Positions 11,855 through 22,610 of a DNA stretch of 64,000 nucleotides are shown piece after piece. The stretch covers positions 5,778,501-5,842,500 of the forward strand of contig NC_083381.1 in assembly GCF_031755915.1 (NCBI RefSeq). The letters run 5' to 3'. This DNA comes from Ziziphus jujuba (taxonomy: Eukaryota; Streptophyta; Magnoliopsida; Rosales; Rhamnaceae). Under the pieces are notes generated by a model. It saw nothing but the letters and a program-made list of their open reading frames with translations. It was not told where the DNA came from and ran no database searches. Within the stretch, counting starts at the first letter, position 1. Each line of letters starts with the position of its first letter. The position numbers were made by a program, and so were the translations under genes.

Positions 11855-12036
11855 TTGATGGTTATGTAAAAAATTATGTTCTCACTGCTTATTTAATATT
11901 GTTTGTTAAATCTTTTGGATAATATGTATGAAGGCAAACTTATATTATATTAAGTGCAACATTTGAGATTTATTGTTATTTTGTTTGCATCTTGTTTTGA
12001 TAATATTGGAATCATGAAATGTTTACTTGAATAGCA

Positions 12037-13000
12037 ATGGAAGCTGGAGGTAGCAGCAACGATAATAGGTGGGGTGAATCTAGGCGTACATGGAGTAGAG
12101 GTGAGGAAGAAGCTTTGCTGGTTCTTTAAGATGAAGCTGTAGCTAGTGGGCAACGTTGTGATACGGGAGCATTTAAACCTGGTACACTTAATATGATTGA
12201 GCGGCAACTGGCTGAAATGTGTCCTAACTCGGGATTGCGAGCAACTCCACATATTGAATCGAAGCTAAAAAAGTGGAAGAAGCAATATGGCATCATATAC
12301 GACATGCTGAACAAAAGTGGATTTGGATGGAATGACACTCTTAAATGTGTGGAGATTGACAGTGACAATGCTTGGAAAGCATATGTGCAGGTTTTGACTT
12401 TGTTAGGAAAAATACCTTTATTGAATTTTGTGTTTCTTATCTTAAATATATAATGTTTTTACTAAATGATGGCTTTTTTTATTTTAGAGTAATCCAAGTG
12501 CAAAAAGTTGGAGAGATAAACCTTTCCCGATATATGAGAGGCTTGCTAATATTTTTGGGAAGGATCGGGCAACAGGACATGGAGCACAAACTCCAATTGA
12601 TTTAGTTAATGATATAAATATGGAGCCTGACAATGACCAAATTGATGATGTGGGTTCTCCAATGTCTATGAATCAAACACATAGTCAACTGCCCACACAA
12701 TCCCAATTAAGAGGTAAGAGGAAAGCTCAATCGAAGGATGTTGACATCGTTAGCGGGTTAAACAATGTAGCAGATAAGTTTATAGATAAATTGGCTACAC
12801 AGTTAGACAAGTTGGAGAAGTCTGATATCAACTATCCACAATACTTAGCTATGGAGCTTGACAGGTTAGGATTCCCTATTACTGACAATCTCAAAATCTC
12901 TAAGGCAATAAGATCGGATCCATCGAACGTTGAGGTTTTCAAGATTATTAAAACCGATGCGCAGAAGATTGAATTTGCTCGTGGATTTTTGGATAACTAA
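12037..13000 (+). pseudogene. Harbinger Myb/SANT-like accessory protein, one stop codon
   Basis: This is the second standard gene of plant Harbinger elements, a Myb/SANT-like DNA-binding protein (Myb_DNA-bind_3 type). In known elements it helps bring the transposase to the ends and the nucleus. Exon 1 is 12037-12390, starting MEAGGSSNDNRWGESRRTWS. Exon 2 is 12488-13000, with an in-phase GT-AG intron. The three-helix region carries RTWSRGEEEALL, the FKPGT block, and ESKLKKWKKQYG. A single in-frame TAA at 12127-12129 breaks an otherwise open 289-codon frame, and TTA at that position would keep it open. The C-terminus has a helical ARGFLDN end typical of the family. Confidence 0.85.
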
Positions 13001-13257
13001 ATTAGTATTGTTGTGGATTATATATTTATGGATATGTATGAGAGGATGACAACTATGAACATTTGGAATTGAAACTTATGGACATATATTGTAATGTATT
13101 GAATGTTGGTTTCTAATTATGCATGTATGGATAATTTTATTATTATGTGTTATGTTTTAGAATATTAACATGCACTTTATTGATTTGGCTAGTTGTTATT
13201 TTGTTTAATAATTTACTATATTATATTGTCATTTATTATTATATGCAGGAATATTGA

Positions 13258-13578
13258 ATGGCAAAGAGAAGGGTTTATGTTGTGTTTAAAGGTAGACAAC
13301 CAGGGATATATAATTCTTGGTCTGAATGTCATCAACAAGTGCACGGATTTACAAATAATTTATATCAAGCCTATAATACAATTGAAGAAGCTGAAATTGC
13401 GTATGTTGAGTTTGTAGAACAAACAATGAGGAATCGCAATGAAGCAAATCCGATACAAAATACCACCACCGTACATACACGTGCTCAATCTCACAACGAG
13501 TGGGGTAATGGTTTTGTATTAGGTTGTTTATTTGGCTTACTATCAATGGGTTTATTTACTTATTTCTTATATAATTAG
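13258..13578 (+). CDS. Third ORF of the Harbinger: RNase H1/viroplasmin N-domain plus C-terminal hydrophobic segment
   Basis: An intact 106-aa ORF on the transposase strand, 257 bases after the Myb-like gene. Residues 4-52 (RRVYVVFKGRQPGIYNSW, then ECHQQVHGF and EEAEIAYVEF) match the RNase H1 N-terminal/caulimovirus viroplasmin fold (Cauli_VI type). In RNase H1 this domain binds RNA-DNA hybrids and dsRNA. A linker rich in N, T and Q follows. Residues about 84-105 (GFVLGCLFGLLSMGLFTYFL) form one predicted membrane helix at the C-terminus. No RNase H catalytic domain is present. A splice-acceptor-like TATATGCAG lies 9 bases before the ATG, so an upstream non-coding exon is possible. Function in the transposon is unknown; canonical PIF/Harbinger elements are described with two genes. 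Alternative: a captured host gene. Confidence 0.75.
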   Translation: MAKRRVYVVFKGRQPGIYNSWSECHQQVHGFTNNLYQAYNTIEEAEIAYVEFVEQTMRNRNEANPIQNTTTVHTRAQSHNEWGNGFVLGCLFGLLSMGLFTYFLYN

Positions 13579-14120
13579 ATTATCCTTGTAAAATCCAATA
13601 TATATATACGGATGTCATACTTGTTAAAAGTGTAACTACATGTGACATTTATTTATATATCTATATATCTATATGTATGAATTGAAGATAGATATATTTA
13701 TGCTATTAACAAGTTCTTAATTAAATATTATGTCAATTTTTTTTATTTGTATTTAATTGTTATTCATGATTAGTAATTTTATTTTAATCGGTTTTGAAAA
13801 CAATATTTTAAGTAGTTTATGGGTGTTAAAAATAAAATTACAAATGTATTATAAATATCATTAAATTATTATTATTATTAATTAATTGAACATATAAATA
13901 TCTATACAAACCATATTAAATATAAGTAATAATAAAACTTTAATTAAATATAATATTTAATGTTTTTGTAAATATAAATATAATTTTAAATCTTTTCATA
14001 TATAACAAAATAAATACTATAATTATAAAATAATCTAATCCAGTCCGATCCTACACCAAACATGGGACAACTAGTCCAACATTCAATCTAGAACTATACC
14101 AAACACAGTACTGCACTATT
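13579..14120. other. Harbinger 3' non-coding region
   Basis: Very AT-rich sequence with TATATA and AATATAAA runs and no gene. It merges into GC-richer subterminal sequence from about 14040. Confidence 0.5.
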
Positions 14121-14180
14121 CGATCCTGTCCGATCTGAACCGATCCTGTCCGATCCTGTCTGATCCGGACCTATCCTGCG
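14121..14180. repeat. Subterminal repeats of the Harbinger right end
   Basis: CGATCCTGTC occurs three times with a near copy CGATCTGAAC and a TGATCCGGACCTATCCTG variant, all within 60 bases of the right end. Such arrays are typical transposase or Myb-partner binding regions. The role here is inferred. Confidence 0.65.
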
Positions 14181-14194
14181 TACCAAACGAGCCC
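14170..14194. repeat. Right terminal inverted repeat of Harbinger
   Basis: Ends GTACCAAACGAGCCC. The inverted reading GGGCTCGTTTGGTAC pairs with the left end at 6704. It is followed directly by the TTA duplication. Confidence 0.75.
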
Positions 14195-14197
14195 TTA
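14195..14197. repeat. Right TTA target site duplication of Harbinger
   Basis: TTA directly follows the right inverted end and matches 6701-6703. Confidence 0.75.
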
Positions 14198-14744
14198 ACA
14201 TCATGTTTTCACCCACCACTCAAAGTGTCTAACTTTCCCAAAAAAGTGGATAGAAAGAGAAAGAAACATCAAGAAAAATCAAGAAACATGAATCAACTAA
14301 ATCCCAGAAAAAGAAAAAAAAAAAAAAAAACCACTATTCAAGCTCTCTTTTTTTATACCATCATTAACGAACTCCAAAAAAAAAAATGTCATTACTAGAA
14401 TTATCATTAAAGAACTCCATGAAAGGGCCACTACGACAATCATTTGAAAAAGCCACTGGGATCCAAACTTTAAAGATTTGCCACCTCTATTGAGCAATAT
14501 AAGTTTGAATTCTACTTCTTGAAGCTGTGGTTCTAAGGAAAAAAATTACAAAAAAAAAAAAATAGAGAGACATGGAGTAGTCAAATTCAAAGGACGAAGG
14601 CCATAGAAGGCATTATTGGGGGGTCTTGTTCTGCAGTTGAGCGAAAGGTCTTCTTCCACAGTTAATGGGTTTGATTGCCTGCGGAATGAAGAAAAGAAAG
14701 CAAAAGCAATTTTTTGCTTTTTTTTTTGGGAGAGTTTATTTATT
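14198..14744. other. Flank between Harbinger and MULE end, no gene
   Basis: AT-rich sequence with long A and T runs. A 66-codon minus-strand frame here has a low-complexity composition and no motif. The first bases continue the pre-insertion sequence left of 6701. Confidence 0.5.
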
Positions 14745-14862
14745 GGGTTTTTTCAAAAATAGCAACTGTACAAACCGATTCTTGATAAATAGCAAAACAA
14801 ATTTTAAAAAAAAAAAAACTAGCCCACTTTTGTCTCATCTTGACCAAAATACCCTTTATTAA
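14745..14862. repeat. Left terminus of the large MULE
   Basis: Starts GGGTTTTTTCAAAAATAGC and continues ACTGTAC, an A run, CTAG, then GACCAAAATACCCTT. The same blocks in the same order appear inverted at the right end of the small MULE (41240-41361), so this is a shared terminal inverted repeat. No target duplication could be assigned because the opposite end of the large element was not found. Confidence 0.6.
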
Positions 14863-14961
14863 GTTTTTTTTTCCTTTTCTTTTATTTTTTTGTTTTTTTC
14901 TCTATCAAAACGCATGTTTTTCTCTTTTGTTGTTTTTGGTTTTTTGTCTTCACTTTTGCTT

Positions 14962-15236
14962 CCACTCTCCCTTTCAAAAAGCTTGGTTTTTCCCATTTTC
15001 TCTAGGGTTTTTTTTTTCTCTACTTTCACTCTCCCTTTCGAAAAGCTTGGTTTTTCCCTTATTCTCTAGGATTTTTTTTCTCTACTTTCACTCTCCCTTT
15101 CAAAAAGCTTGGTTTTTCCCTTTTTCTCTAGGGTTTTTTTTTTCTCTACTTTCACTTTCCCTTTCGAAAAGCTTGGTTTTTCCCTTTTTCTCTAGGGTTT
15201 TTTCCTCTACTTTCACTCTCCCTTTGGAAAAGCTTG
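14962..15236. repeat. Minisatellite, about five copies of a 60-70-bp unit
   Basis: CTCTCCCTTTCAAAAAGCTTGG-like blocks recur at about 14965, 15030, 15089, 15160 and 15216, separated by a TTTTTCCC...TCTCTAGGGTTTTTT spacer. It lies just inside the MULE terminus. The long frame across it is only the repeat read through. Confidence 0.8.
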
Positions 15237-15239
15237 ATC

Positions 15240-17899
15240 GTTGTCGCCACCCAAAAGCAGAGGGGAGACACACCATCATCGTCCTCAATCACTGTACTTC
15301 GACCTCTGTAGTCATCACCGCAGCCGTAGGTCGTATCCATGCCAGCCACCAATTTTGTAGCCTCCTATTCCTTGGATACAATTCAATCCTTATACGGCCA
15401 AATCTAAATTTGTGGAAACCCTTCGATGGCTTCGTTATGAAAACATGAATGTGTGGAGCTGAGCATCTGCTATTCGTTGGGATTAGTTTTTCCTCTACAA
15501 GGGCCTTGTACAATGAATCCCCTACGGGTGATCGTCCGTCGTCGTACAGTAGCCCCCACGAAGCATCCTAAACCATTCAATTATCAACCTCTTTCTCTTC
15601 CATTCCCTTTTCTATCTTGTTCGGTAATTTCTCAATTCTAGTTTTTTTTTTTTTTATGTTATGATACTTTAGAAGTGCTTCACTAAAAATTATGATTTAC
15701 ATTTCAAGATGAGAAAAAAAATAAGTAAATTCTTTTGCTTTTGAAGAACAAAATGGTTTTTTTTTTTTTTTTTCCCCCTCATATAAATTAAAAAGCAAAG
15801 AAAGCTTCTTTTAGGTAGCTACAATAGTACATATAACTTCCTATGTATTTTCAAGTGATGAGAAAGCGTCATATTGATATAAATGTAATGCTTTATTCAT
15901 ATATTGACTTGGTTGGTTTGCTAATAATTGCTATTTGCGAAGAACAGACACAAGAATTTTGACAATTTTGAAAGTGGAAGGGTTAGTAAGGTACAGCATA
16001 TTTAGAACTGATGATGGACTTGCCAATGATAATGGGTTTGGGCTAAGGACTATTGTTCTGCAGTATAGTAAATCATAAAAAATGGTATAATATATGTTTT
16101 TTCATTCAAGTGAGAAGAACAAGAACACTGTTGGGAAATTTTGATTGCAATTAGCAAAACTAGATTATAGCAAGTTACAATTTTCTTTTGCTGCTTGTTG
16201 CATTCTACTGGGGTTGTAATTGTTTTGCTTTGAAATTGTCATTGTAAATTGTGATATTGATTCAAATGTGCTTTTAGTCTGTTATATTGCTTCCTTGAAT
16301 TGAGGGTGGTGGTTGGATTCTATCCTTCAATGTTTGATAATGTTATTGGTTGTGAAAATGAAAAAAATTTAATTATTAACTGCCTGTCCAGTCAGGGCAT
16401 TTCAATTGATAAAGTAACAACTCAAATAGTTAAAATTTGTATGTTACAATTTTTGTGAGTCCATGAGCTGGTGTGGTTGAAATTCTTATGTAGAAAAAGA
16501 ATGGGGTTAGGAAAAGGTGCTGGATGATTTGTTTAAGAAAAGACAAAAGGCAACAAAGCTTGAACTTAAAGCTTATGCCTCTCCATATTCTTATTGATTT
16601 TATTTATTTAAATTTTTTTAGTGTATTGACTTGTATATACAGTAAATTTGAACCTGTATGCTTAAACAATAAGTTTTTTTTAGATTGCATTGACTTCTTA
16701 ACATTGAGAATATGCATTCCAAATATCGGATTGGGTACTGGGACATAATGAAGCATTATTTAGGAGAGCGCAGTTGAAAGCCCTTGTCTCCATCCATAGC
16801 CAAGAGGTAAAGTGAAGCTCTTCAAAATTTATTTGCATATTTGATAAAACCATCCAACTGCATCTATAAGTTGAAGTATAACCATAATCTATGTTGGTTA
16901 GTACTTATTATAACATCCTTGTGTTCTTGTATATAGGTTGGCTGGCAAGGGAGGTGAACTTACACATATGAGACAACAATTATAAGTGGTGCACTTGACT
17001 TAACTGAAAAGGTAGGCACGCTGATGCCAATTAATATTTTTCTGATGGTTATCTCTTGTAGTTTTACTGCTTTTGGATCGGAAGTGGAAATGGAGCAACT
17101 AGTAATATGCTATTCTAAAATTTGCAAAAATAAAAGGAAAAGCTGTTGAACTATTAATTTAAACGTTTGGTTCCTCCTGGAGAGAATGTTTGTGTATATG
17201 TGTTGGCCTTCCAGATGGTTGAGCTTGGCCAAGTTATATTGGATATTTGTATTTGAGGTTCTATTAGAATTTTCTTTCTTCCTTTCTCCTTTTTTTGTTT
17301 TTTTTTTTTCAAAAAAAAAACTGTTTTAGTACTTGTTTGTTTGTCATCATATGCATTTCTTAATATGTTAGTTTAGGAATTTTTTTTTTTTTTTTAGGGA
17401 TGCGAGGTTATTAATAAATTATATTTTTAACAAAGAAATGTTTTCAAATAACCTGATGTATAATTTGGATCAAGCAACGTAGTCTGTGATGGTAGTTGTT
17501 TGAGTTTACTTTTAACTCATCAACATTTTCAGCATGTTTATTGTTCTTTGAAAGAACTTTGATGCTAAAGACACTTATAGTAAGAGTCATGTTCTTAAGT
17601 TTTATGATTAATTAGTATAGTGCTCTGAAACATATCTCTTTTTTATGATTCCTCTAGTTCGAAAATTGTTTCCAATAGATGCATAAACATCTTTTTGTTC
17701 TAAACTTTCAAATTGTAATTGTTTGGCGGAAATTTCGTTAGATGTTTATTTTTTACTATTTAATATGTTTTTGGTCCTTTCAATTTTGTTGTCCATAAGC
17801 AAGCCATAGGTTATGATTTGTTATTCTTATTTGATTTACAGATAAATGGATTCAGAATACCAATGAAGGTTTTGGGACTCGAAGATATCTAGGGCAAAG
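15240..17899. other. MULE leader region, no gene recognised
   Basis: The stretch 15240-15640 is less AT-rich and holds short open frames (for example CCTACGGGTGATCGTCCGTC) without a recognisable family. The remainder is AT-rich, with T runs and an intron-like acceptor (TTTGATTTACAG) at about 17840 before the DUF1985 gene. Confidence 0.5.
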
Positions 17900-19062
17900 G
17901 TTAATTGTAGATCAAACTTTTGGAAAGCCGTGTCGGATATTAAGTTCAAGCTAACTCCATCCGAAATAAAGAAGTTCAAGGATAGCTATTTTGGCCACTT
18001 TTTGAAGGCCAAAGATATACAATTTAGTGGCCACATCGTCAACAGCATGTTGTATAGGCAGTGTATTTGCAACGACAAGGATTCTATGGTATTCAATTTT
18101 GGAGGGCGTGGTGCAAGATTTACGGGGAGAGACTTCGCCATAATTACATGTCTACGGTTTGGTTACGAACCCAATAGGCGGGTTAACATCTCTATGCGTA
18201 TTAGTGACATATATTTTAGCGGAAAGCAAAAGGTCACTAACTCGGAGATAACCGAAGCTTTCATGGCCGCATAGTGTCAAGACGATGATGAAGCCGATGA
18301 TGATAGATTGAAGTTGGCTTTATTATATTTCCTAGAGACGGTTCTTCTAGGCAAAGAAAGCATGGCCAACGCACCCCATAATCACTTGGAGATTGTGGAC
18401 GATTTAGAGTACTTCAATAACTATCCATGGGGTACTTTATCATACACCACTACCATTAGATCATTGAAGAGTGCTTTTGAGCATAGAGAGTCCATGGCTT
18501 TAAACAATTCAAAGAGTTATAGTGTTTGTGGGTTTCCTTTGGCTTTCATGGTAAGTTTATTACACTATTATTTAAAGTTTGTTACATTTGTATTTATGGT
18601 GTGTATTTCTTTACTTATTCATCATTAATTTATTGTTTGACAGATTTGGGGTTTTGAGACAATTCCTTCATTAGGTCAAGCATTTGGAAAGAAGTTGCCG
18701 GACATGGCATTCCCTTGAATTCTCAATTGGTATATTTCACAAGTGCCAAGATTTGAGAAGGCCACTGAACTCTTCGATCATCGTGATGTAAGTATATGAG
18801 TTTTTCCACTTATATATACATATATATATATATACATACATTCCAACTTAGTAATATTATTTATAGACTTTTGCAGTATTTGTAGTAATATTAGTATTAC
18901 TTAATAATCACTTCATGATAATTTCTTTTGGCTTTTGCAGTATCCCGTTCATAGCTTAATGAATGTAATTGAATTTGAGCATGCATATATTGGCAAAATT
19001 GCATGGGATGTACATCATGACCATACTCCATACAGTGTTGCACCTACTGTCAGAGATATGGT
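17900..19062 (+). pseudogene. DUF1985-Ulp1 fusion gene of the MULE, 5' half
   Basis: This is the N-terminal DUF1985 part of a DUF1985-Ulp1 protein of the kind carried by plant Kaonashi-type MULEs. Visible blocks are FKLTPSEIKKFKDSYFGHFL, ARFTGRDFAIITCLRFGY, ALLYFLETVLLGKE and NNYPWGTLSYTTTIRSLK. Introns fit at 18551-18643 (GTAAGT...GACAG) and 18788-18940 (GTAAGT...TGCAG). In-frame stops occur at 18272-18274 (TAG, where Q is plausible) and in the next exon (TGA after DMAFP, where R is plausible). Both look like C-to-T decay of a methylated, silenced copy. The exon starting at 18941 is cut at 19062 by the Athila insertion and resumes at 30553. Confidence 0.75.
19058..19062. repeat. Left target site duplication ATGGT of the Athila element
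   Basis: ATGGT directly precedes the left LTR and is repeated at 30548-30552. Confidence 0.92.
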
Positions 19063-20755
19063 TGATGTGTAAAATTAACTCGCAAGTGCACGAATCGTTT
19101 TCAAGTAATAAAGTGGAAAAATAGGGTTGTCGTACCCAAGGGATTAAGTATTAAGTACCAAAGTTAATTAGGTTTTGATAATATTTGAACGAAAATTTAA
19201 GATGGCAATTGAAAACTAAATAAACTAAATTAAACAAAAGCAATCAATTAAAATTAGATAAATTTCAAGTAAGAGAGAGAATAATTATGAATACTAGGGC
19301 ATTTGATTTCACCACTAACTATTCCAATTTAATTACTTAAATATGTGAATTTAATTAACTAGTAATTTTGTTAACCATACTTAATCACAAAATTAATCAA
19401 AAGTAGTTTCCACTCACAATTGATAATATTCACATAACCTAATTTATTCCTTCCGGCCTATAAATTAAATCATGCAAATTCATCAAGCATAGATTAAGCA
19501 AATAATATGGCATGAGACATAACTATTTTCCAATCAATTATGCATTCATGTAAATCATTGGAGATCCATAATATTATCCTTTTCCAAGCTCAAATATTAT
19601 TGAAATCATTCATTCCTTCCGGCCTATGAAAGCATTAAGTATACCAATGATTTATTAACAAAACATATTACTAATTAAATAAAACTCAACATATATTAAA
19701 ATAATTAAACCTTCATAGTTAGGGCTACATCATAGCCCTAGCTATGAAAATTAGTTCATGGTAAAAATAATTTCAACATCCATAATTATTAAAAATAATA
19801 AGATTCACAATTAAAGAGAAAGGAAAAGAGAATAAAATTCTTCTCCAAGCAAGCCCACATCTCTCTGCCTCTTCCAAGCTCTCCAATTGATCTTCTAAAA
19901 CCCTAAAACTTTAAAACCCTAGAACCCTTAAGAGAACCTTAGAAACTCCCAAAATTTGGTTTGTTTCTATTTAAGCCTCCTAAAAGCTCTTAAATAACTC
20001 TCTAAACTTGTATATATTCCTTCAATGTGGTGGGGGCTATATATATAGGGCCTTGGGAATCTTTTTCTCTCTTTATTTTCAATGTGGGAGTCTTGGAAGA
20101 TACCTTTTTTAAGCCATGAAGAGGGTTGGACGAATTTCATGTGTGAAAAGGAAACTGTATATTACTTGCTCTCTACTACTTTCCTTTTATCTAATTCCTC
20201 CTAAAAAAATAGTTAATTAGTCTAATTTACCCTTAATGAAGCATGTGACATGACATGTGCCTCATTAATGATAAATTAACCAATTATTGCCACTTGTTTT
20301 TATCTTGGCCCTCAAATTGCCTTGATTCCCTCTTTTGATCAATGGTGGAGAATAACTAGAATATTATTTTTTATAAATTCTAAACTTTAAATGATGATAA
20401 CTCTTTGCTCGCACCTCGAAATCCAAAAATAACGAGACATTTGAAATCCTCAGATCTTGATGATTTATATGACATCCACTTCCACCATGAAATTCTCAAT
20501 AGAATCTTTATGGAATCTTCAAGGTATCTTTTTTGGAATCTTTTTAATGCTTAGTCCGTTCGAGCTCGAATCTTGCTTCCCACCATAATTCGACCCAAGG
20601 AATCCATTTTTATGGTTGTTTTCTTAAAATTCTTCCTCTTTTACCTAGATTAAGAAAAATACATAATTAAGTATCTTTCCATAACAAATTAACACAAACT
20701 AACAAATATTAAGCTATAAATATGGCATAAAATCATCAATATTTTAGATCTAACA
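19063..20755 (-). repeat. 3' LTR of the Athila element (1693 bp)
   Basis: On the minus strand it runs TGTTAGATCT...TTTACACATCA. Compared with the right LTR it lacks 44 bp (29586-29629). The solo LTR at 41491 keeps that segment, so the loss happened in this copy. A TATA box (CTATATATATAG) lies at 20037-20048. Confidence 0.92.
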
Positions 20756-20758
20756 AAT

Positions 20759-20773
20759 ACCCCCAAACTTAAG
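20759..20773 (-). promoter_or_regulatory. Polypurine tract next to the 3' LTR, with upstream hairpin
   Basis: The minus strand reads CTTAAGTTTGGGGGT just before the LTR, the plus-strand primer of reverse transcription. Directly 5' of it in the RNA is a perfect stem of 8 bp (TTTGCTAG/CTAGCAAA, 20775-20793) with a 3-base loop. Confidence 0.75.
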
Positions 20774-22057
20774 ATTTGCTAGTCCCTAGCAAAGAAAAAG
20801 AATAAGAAAATGAAATTTTATTTAAAGAACATAAGATACTTTAATGAGGTGCCTCAAAGATTGTATAACATATGACTTTTCAAATGGTTTCAAAGTAATT
20901 ATGTAGCTCAATACCTTATATTCTATCCAACATATATGATACTTCCAATGTGTGTGTGTGGAAATCAATTTATACACTTAATTATCATATGCTTGAATAA
21001 ATTTACAAGAATTAGAAATTGATAATAAAGTATGAACTACCATATGCTTGACTTAATTATCACTCTCCACTAATGTAGGTTAATGCACCACCTTAAATCA
21101 TTAGGACTTCATGGTTTCTATTGTTAAGGCTAATGGATAAGGCTAAAGAAAGAAAAGGATAAGATATAATAAATCAAAGAAAGAAAGCTAAAATTAAATA
21201 TCAATGAATAAATTACTTGTAAAATTTGTTTCTTTATTAGAACTTCTTTTCTTATTTCAACTTCAATTTCAATATCCTTTTTCTCCTTTTTATTGTGCAT
21301 ATATTCTTCAAATCACACATATTCTTTCTTTATTTCTTTTTTTTTCTTTCTTTTTTTTTTCTTTCTTTTCCACTAAGCCCCCAAAATTATTTTTCTTCTT
21401 ATTGCACATTCAAACCTCCAATTTACACAAAAATGCATACTAGAGCCAAATTCACCAAATACTTAACCTCCAAACTTTATTTTTTCCTTTTTCTCATTTT
21501 TTTCTTTTTCAACACTCAAACAAGCTCACAAGCATATATTCATATCAATTCAATTAACGCTCTCTTTGTAGTATGTTCAAGGTAGGAAAAAGAAATTTAA
21601 GGCTCAAAAAGGGTAAGTAAATGTGCTTTAATGAAGAAAAGGCTCTAACACATCTTTATGCATCCTAAAGGCTCAAATAAGGTACTAGTGGAAGATAATG
21701 TATTAGGTTGGCTTGAAAGGCTCAAACTTAAACAAAGATGGCCTAAATCATGTTCTTAGTAATGCATTCACCTAGGATTTCGCCTCAAGCAATAATCAAG
21801 CAAGTTCTAGAGTTCAATTAATAATAAAGTACTCTAATTCATGCAAACCTTCTTCAAAACACAATCTAAATTATGCATTATTGATTATGTGCTCAAAATT
21901 TATCGAAAGTAACAATATGCGAATATAACTTCAAGCATTTAAGCATACACAAAAACAAATCCACCATCTAAAAACCAATTTATTTTCAATCATAGTCTTA
22001 TCATTGGCTCATTAAAGTACTTAAGAAAACACCACAAAAACAATTTTTTTTTTTTTA

Positions 22058-22183
22058 ATAATGAAGGAAAATAAAAACTAAAACTAACATTTTTGAAAAC
22101 TTATAAAAACACTTAAATGGATAATGAAGGAAAATAAAAACTAAAACTAACATTTTTGAAAACTTATAAAAACACTTAAATGG
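22058..22183. repeat. 63-bp perfect tandem duplication
   Basis: Two copies of a unit starting ATAATGAAGGAAAATAAAAA occupy 22058-22120 and 22121-22183 with no difference seen. The identity implies very recent duplication. Confidence 0.92.
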
Positions 22184-22215
22184 ACAAGATTTAAAAGATG
22201 CAAAGCATGCTTTTC

Positions 22216-22250
22216 ACCCCCAAACTTAAAATGAACAATGTCCTCATTGT
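22216..22250 (-). promoter_or_regulatory. Second polypurine-like tract with hairpin
   Basis: The minus strand carries TTAAGTTTGGGGGT (22216-22229), nearly identical to the 3' PPT. It is again preceded in the RNA by a perfect 6-bp stem (ACAATG/CATTGT, 22235-22250) with a 4-base loop. It may act as an internal plus-strand priming site or an RNA element; this is inferred. Confidence 0.5.
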
Positions 22251-22610
22251 GAAAAACATAAAATAAAGCAAAAGTAAATAAAAGGTAAAGAATACTCCCC
22301 TTTGAAGACATGGAATGTTCCTCGTAATGTGAAAAAAAAATTTGATGTACTCCAATGCATATTCAAGGTGGTTATACTCCAAAAACCTAACTGTAGACTT
22401 GAAATTCTCAACATTCGTCTTTTGCTCTTTTACACCTAAACATCTTAAAACCTTGCAAAAACTCAAACAAAACACATCAAAACAACCTAAAAACAAGAAA
22501 ACCACTAAAAACAACTAAAATAAATAGATAAATATAAGGTAAAGAAAGAAATTTGGGTTGCCTCCCAAGAGCGCTTGTTTAAAGTCATTAGCTTGACTCC
22601 TCCCTTTAAC

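Larger units (their letters stand above)
6704..14194 (+). mobile_element. PIF/Harbinger DNA transposon (7.5 kb)
   Basis: This is a complete-looking but decayed PIF/Harbinger element. It is bounded by TTA target duplications and imperfect inverted ends: GGTGGTGTTTGTTAC at the left and, inverted, GGGCTCGTTTGGTAC at the right. Internally, in order, are a roughly 3.8-kb leader with a captured receptor-kinase fragment, a DDE transposase gene, a Myb/SANT-like gene and an extra small ORF. Known members need the transposase plus the Myb-like partner to move. Here the transposase carries two frameshifts and the Myb-like gene one stop, so this copy is probably not autonomous. The coordinates assume the TTA duplications mark the true ends. 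Confidence 0.85.
20794..22610 (-). other. Athila 3' non-coding region between pol and LTR
   Basis: About 1.8 kb with no convincing ORF; the longest minus-strand frame is 107 codons (22191-22514), hydrophobic and without motif. Many Athila elements carry an envelope-like ORF here, and none is seen. Just after the pol stop is the GCCTCCCAAGAGCGCTTG motif, which I recall as recurrent in this lineage. Confidence 0.55.

Noticed and set aside
13193..13417. Alternative 74-codon frame overlapping the third Harbinger ORF
   Set aside because: It is a shadow in another frame. The frame starting 13258 contains the recognisable domain.
14840..15448. 202-codon hydrophobic frame
   Set aside because: It is the minisatellite at 14962-15236 read through. 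The repeated SLVFPLFSR-type peptide mirrors the DNA repeat.
22191..22514. Possible envelope-like gene downstream of Athila pol
   Set aside because: The only frame is 107 codons, hydrophobic throughout, and overlaps the PPT-like tract and hairpin. No envelope hallmark is seen.
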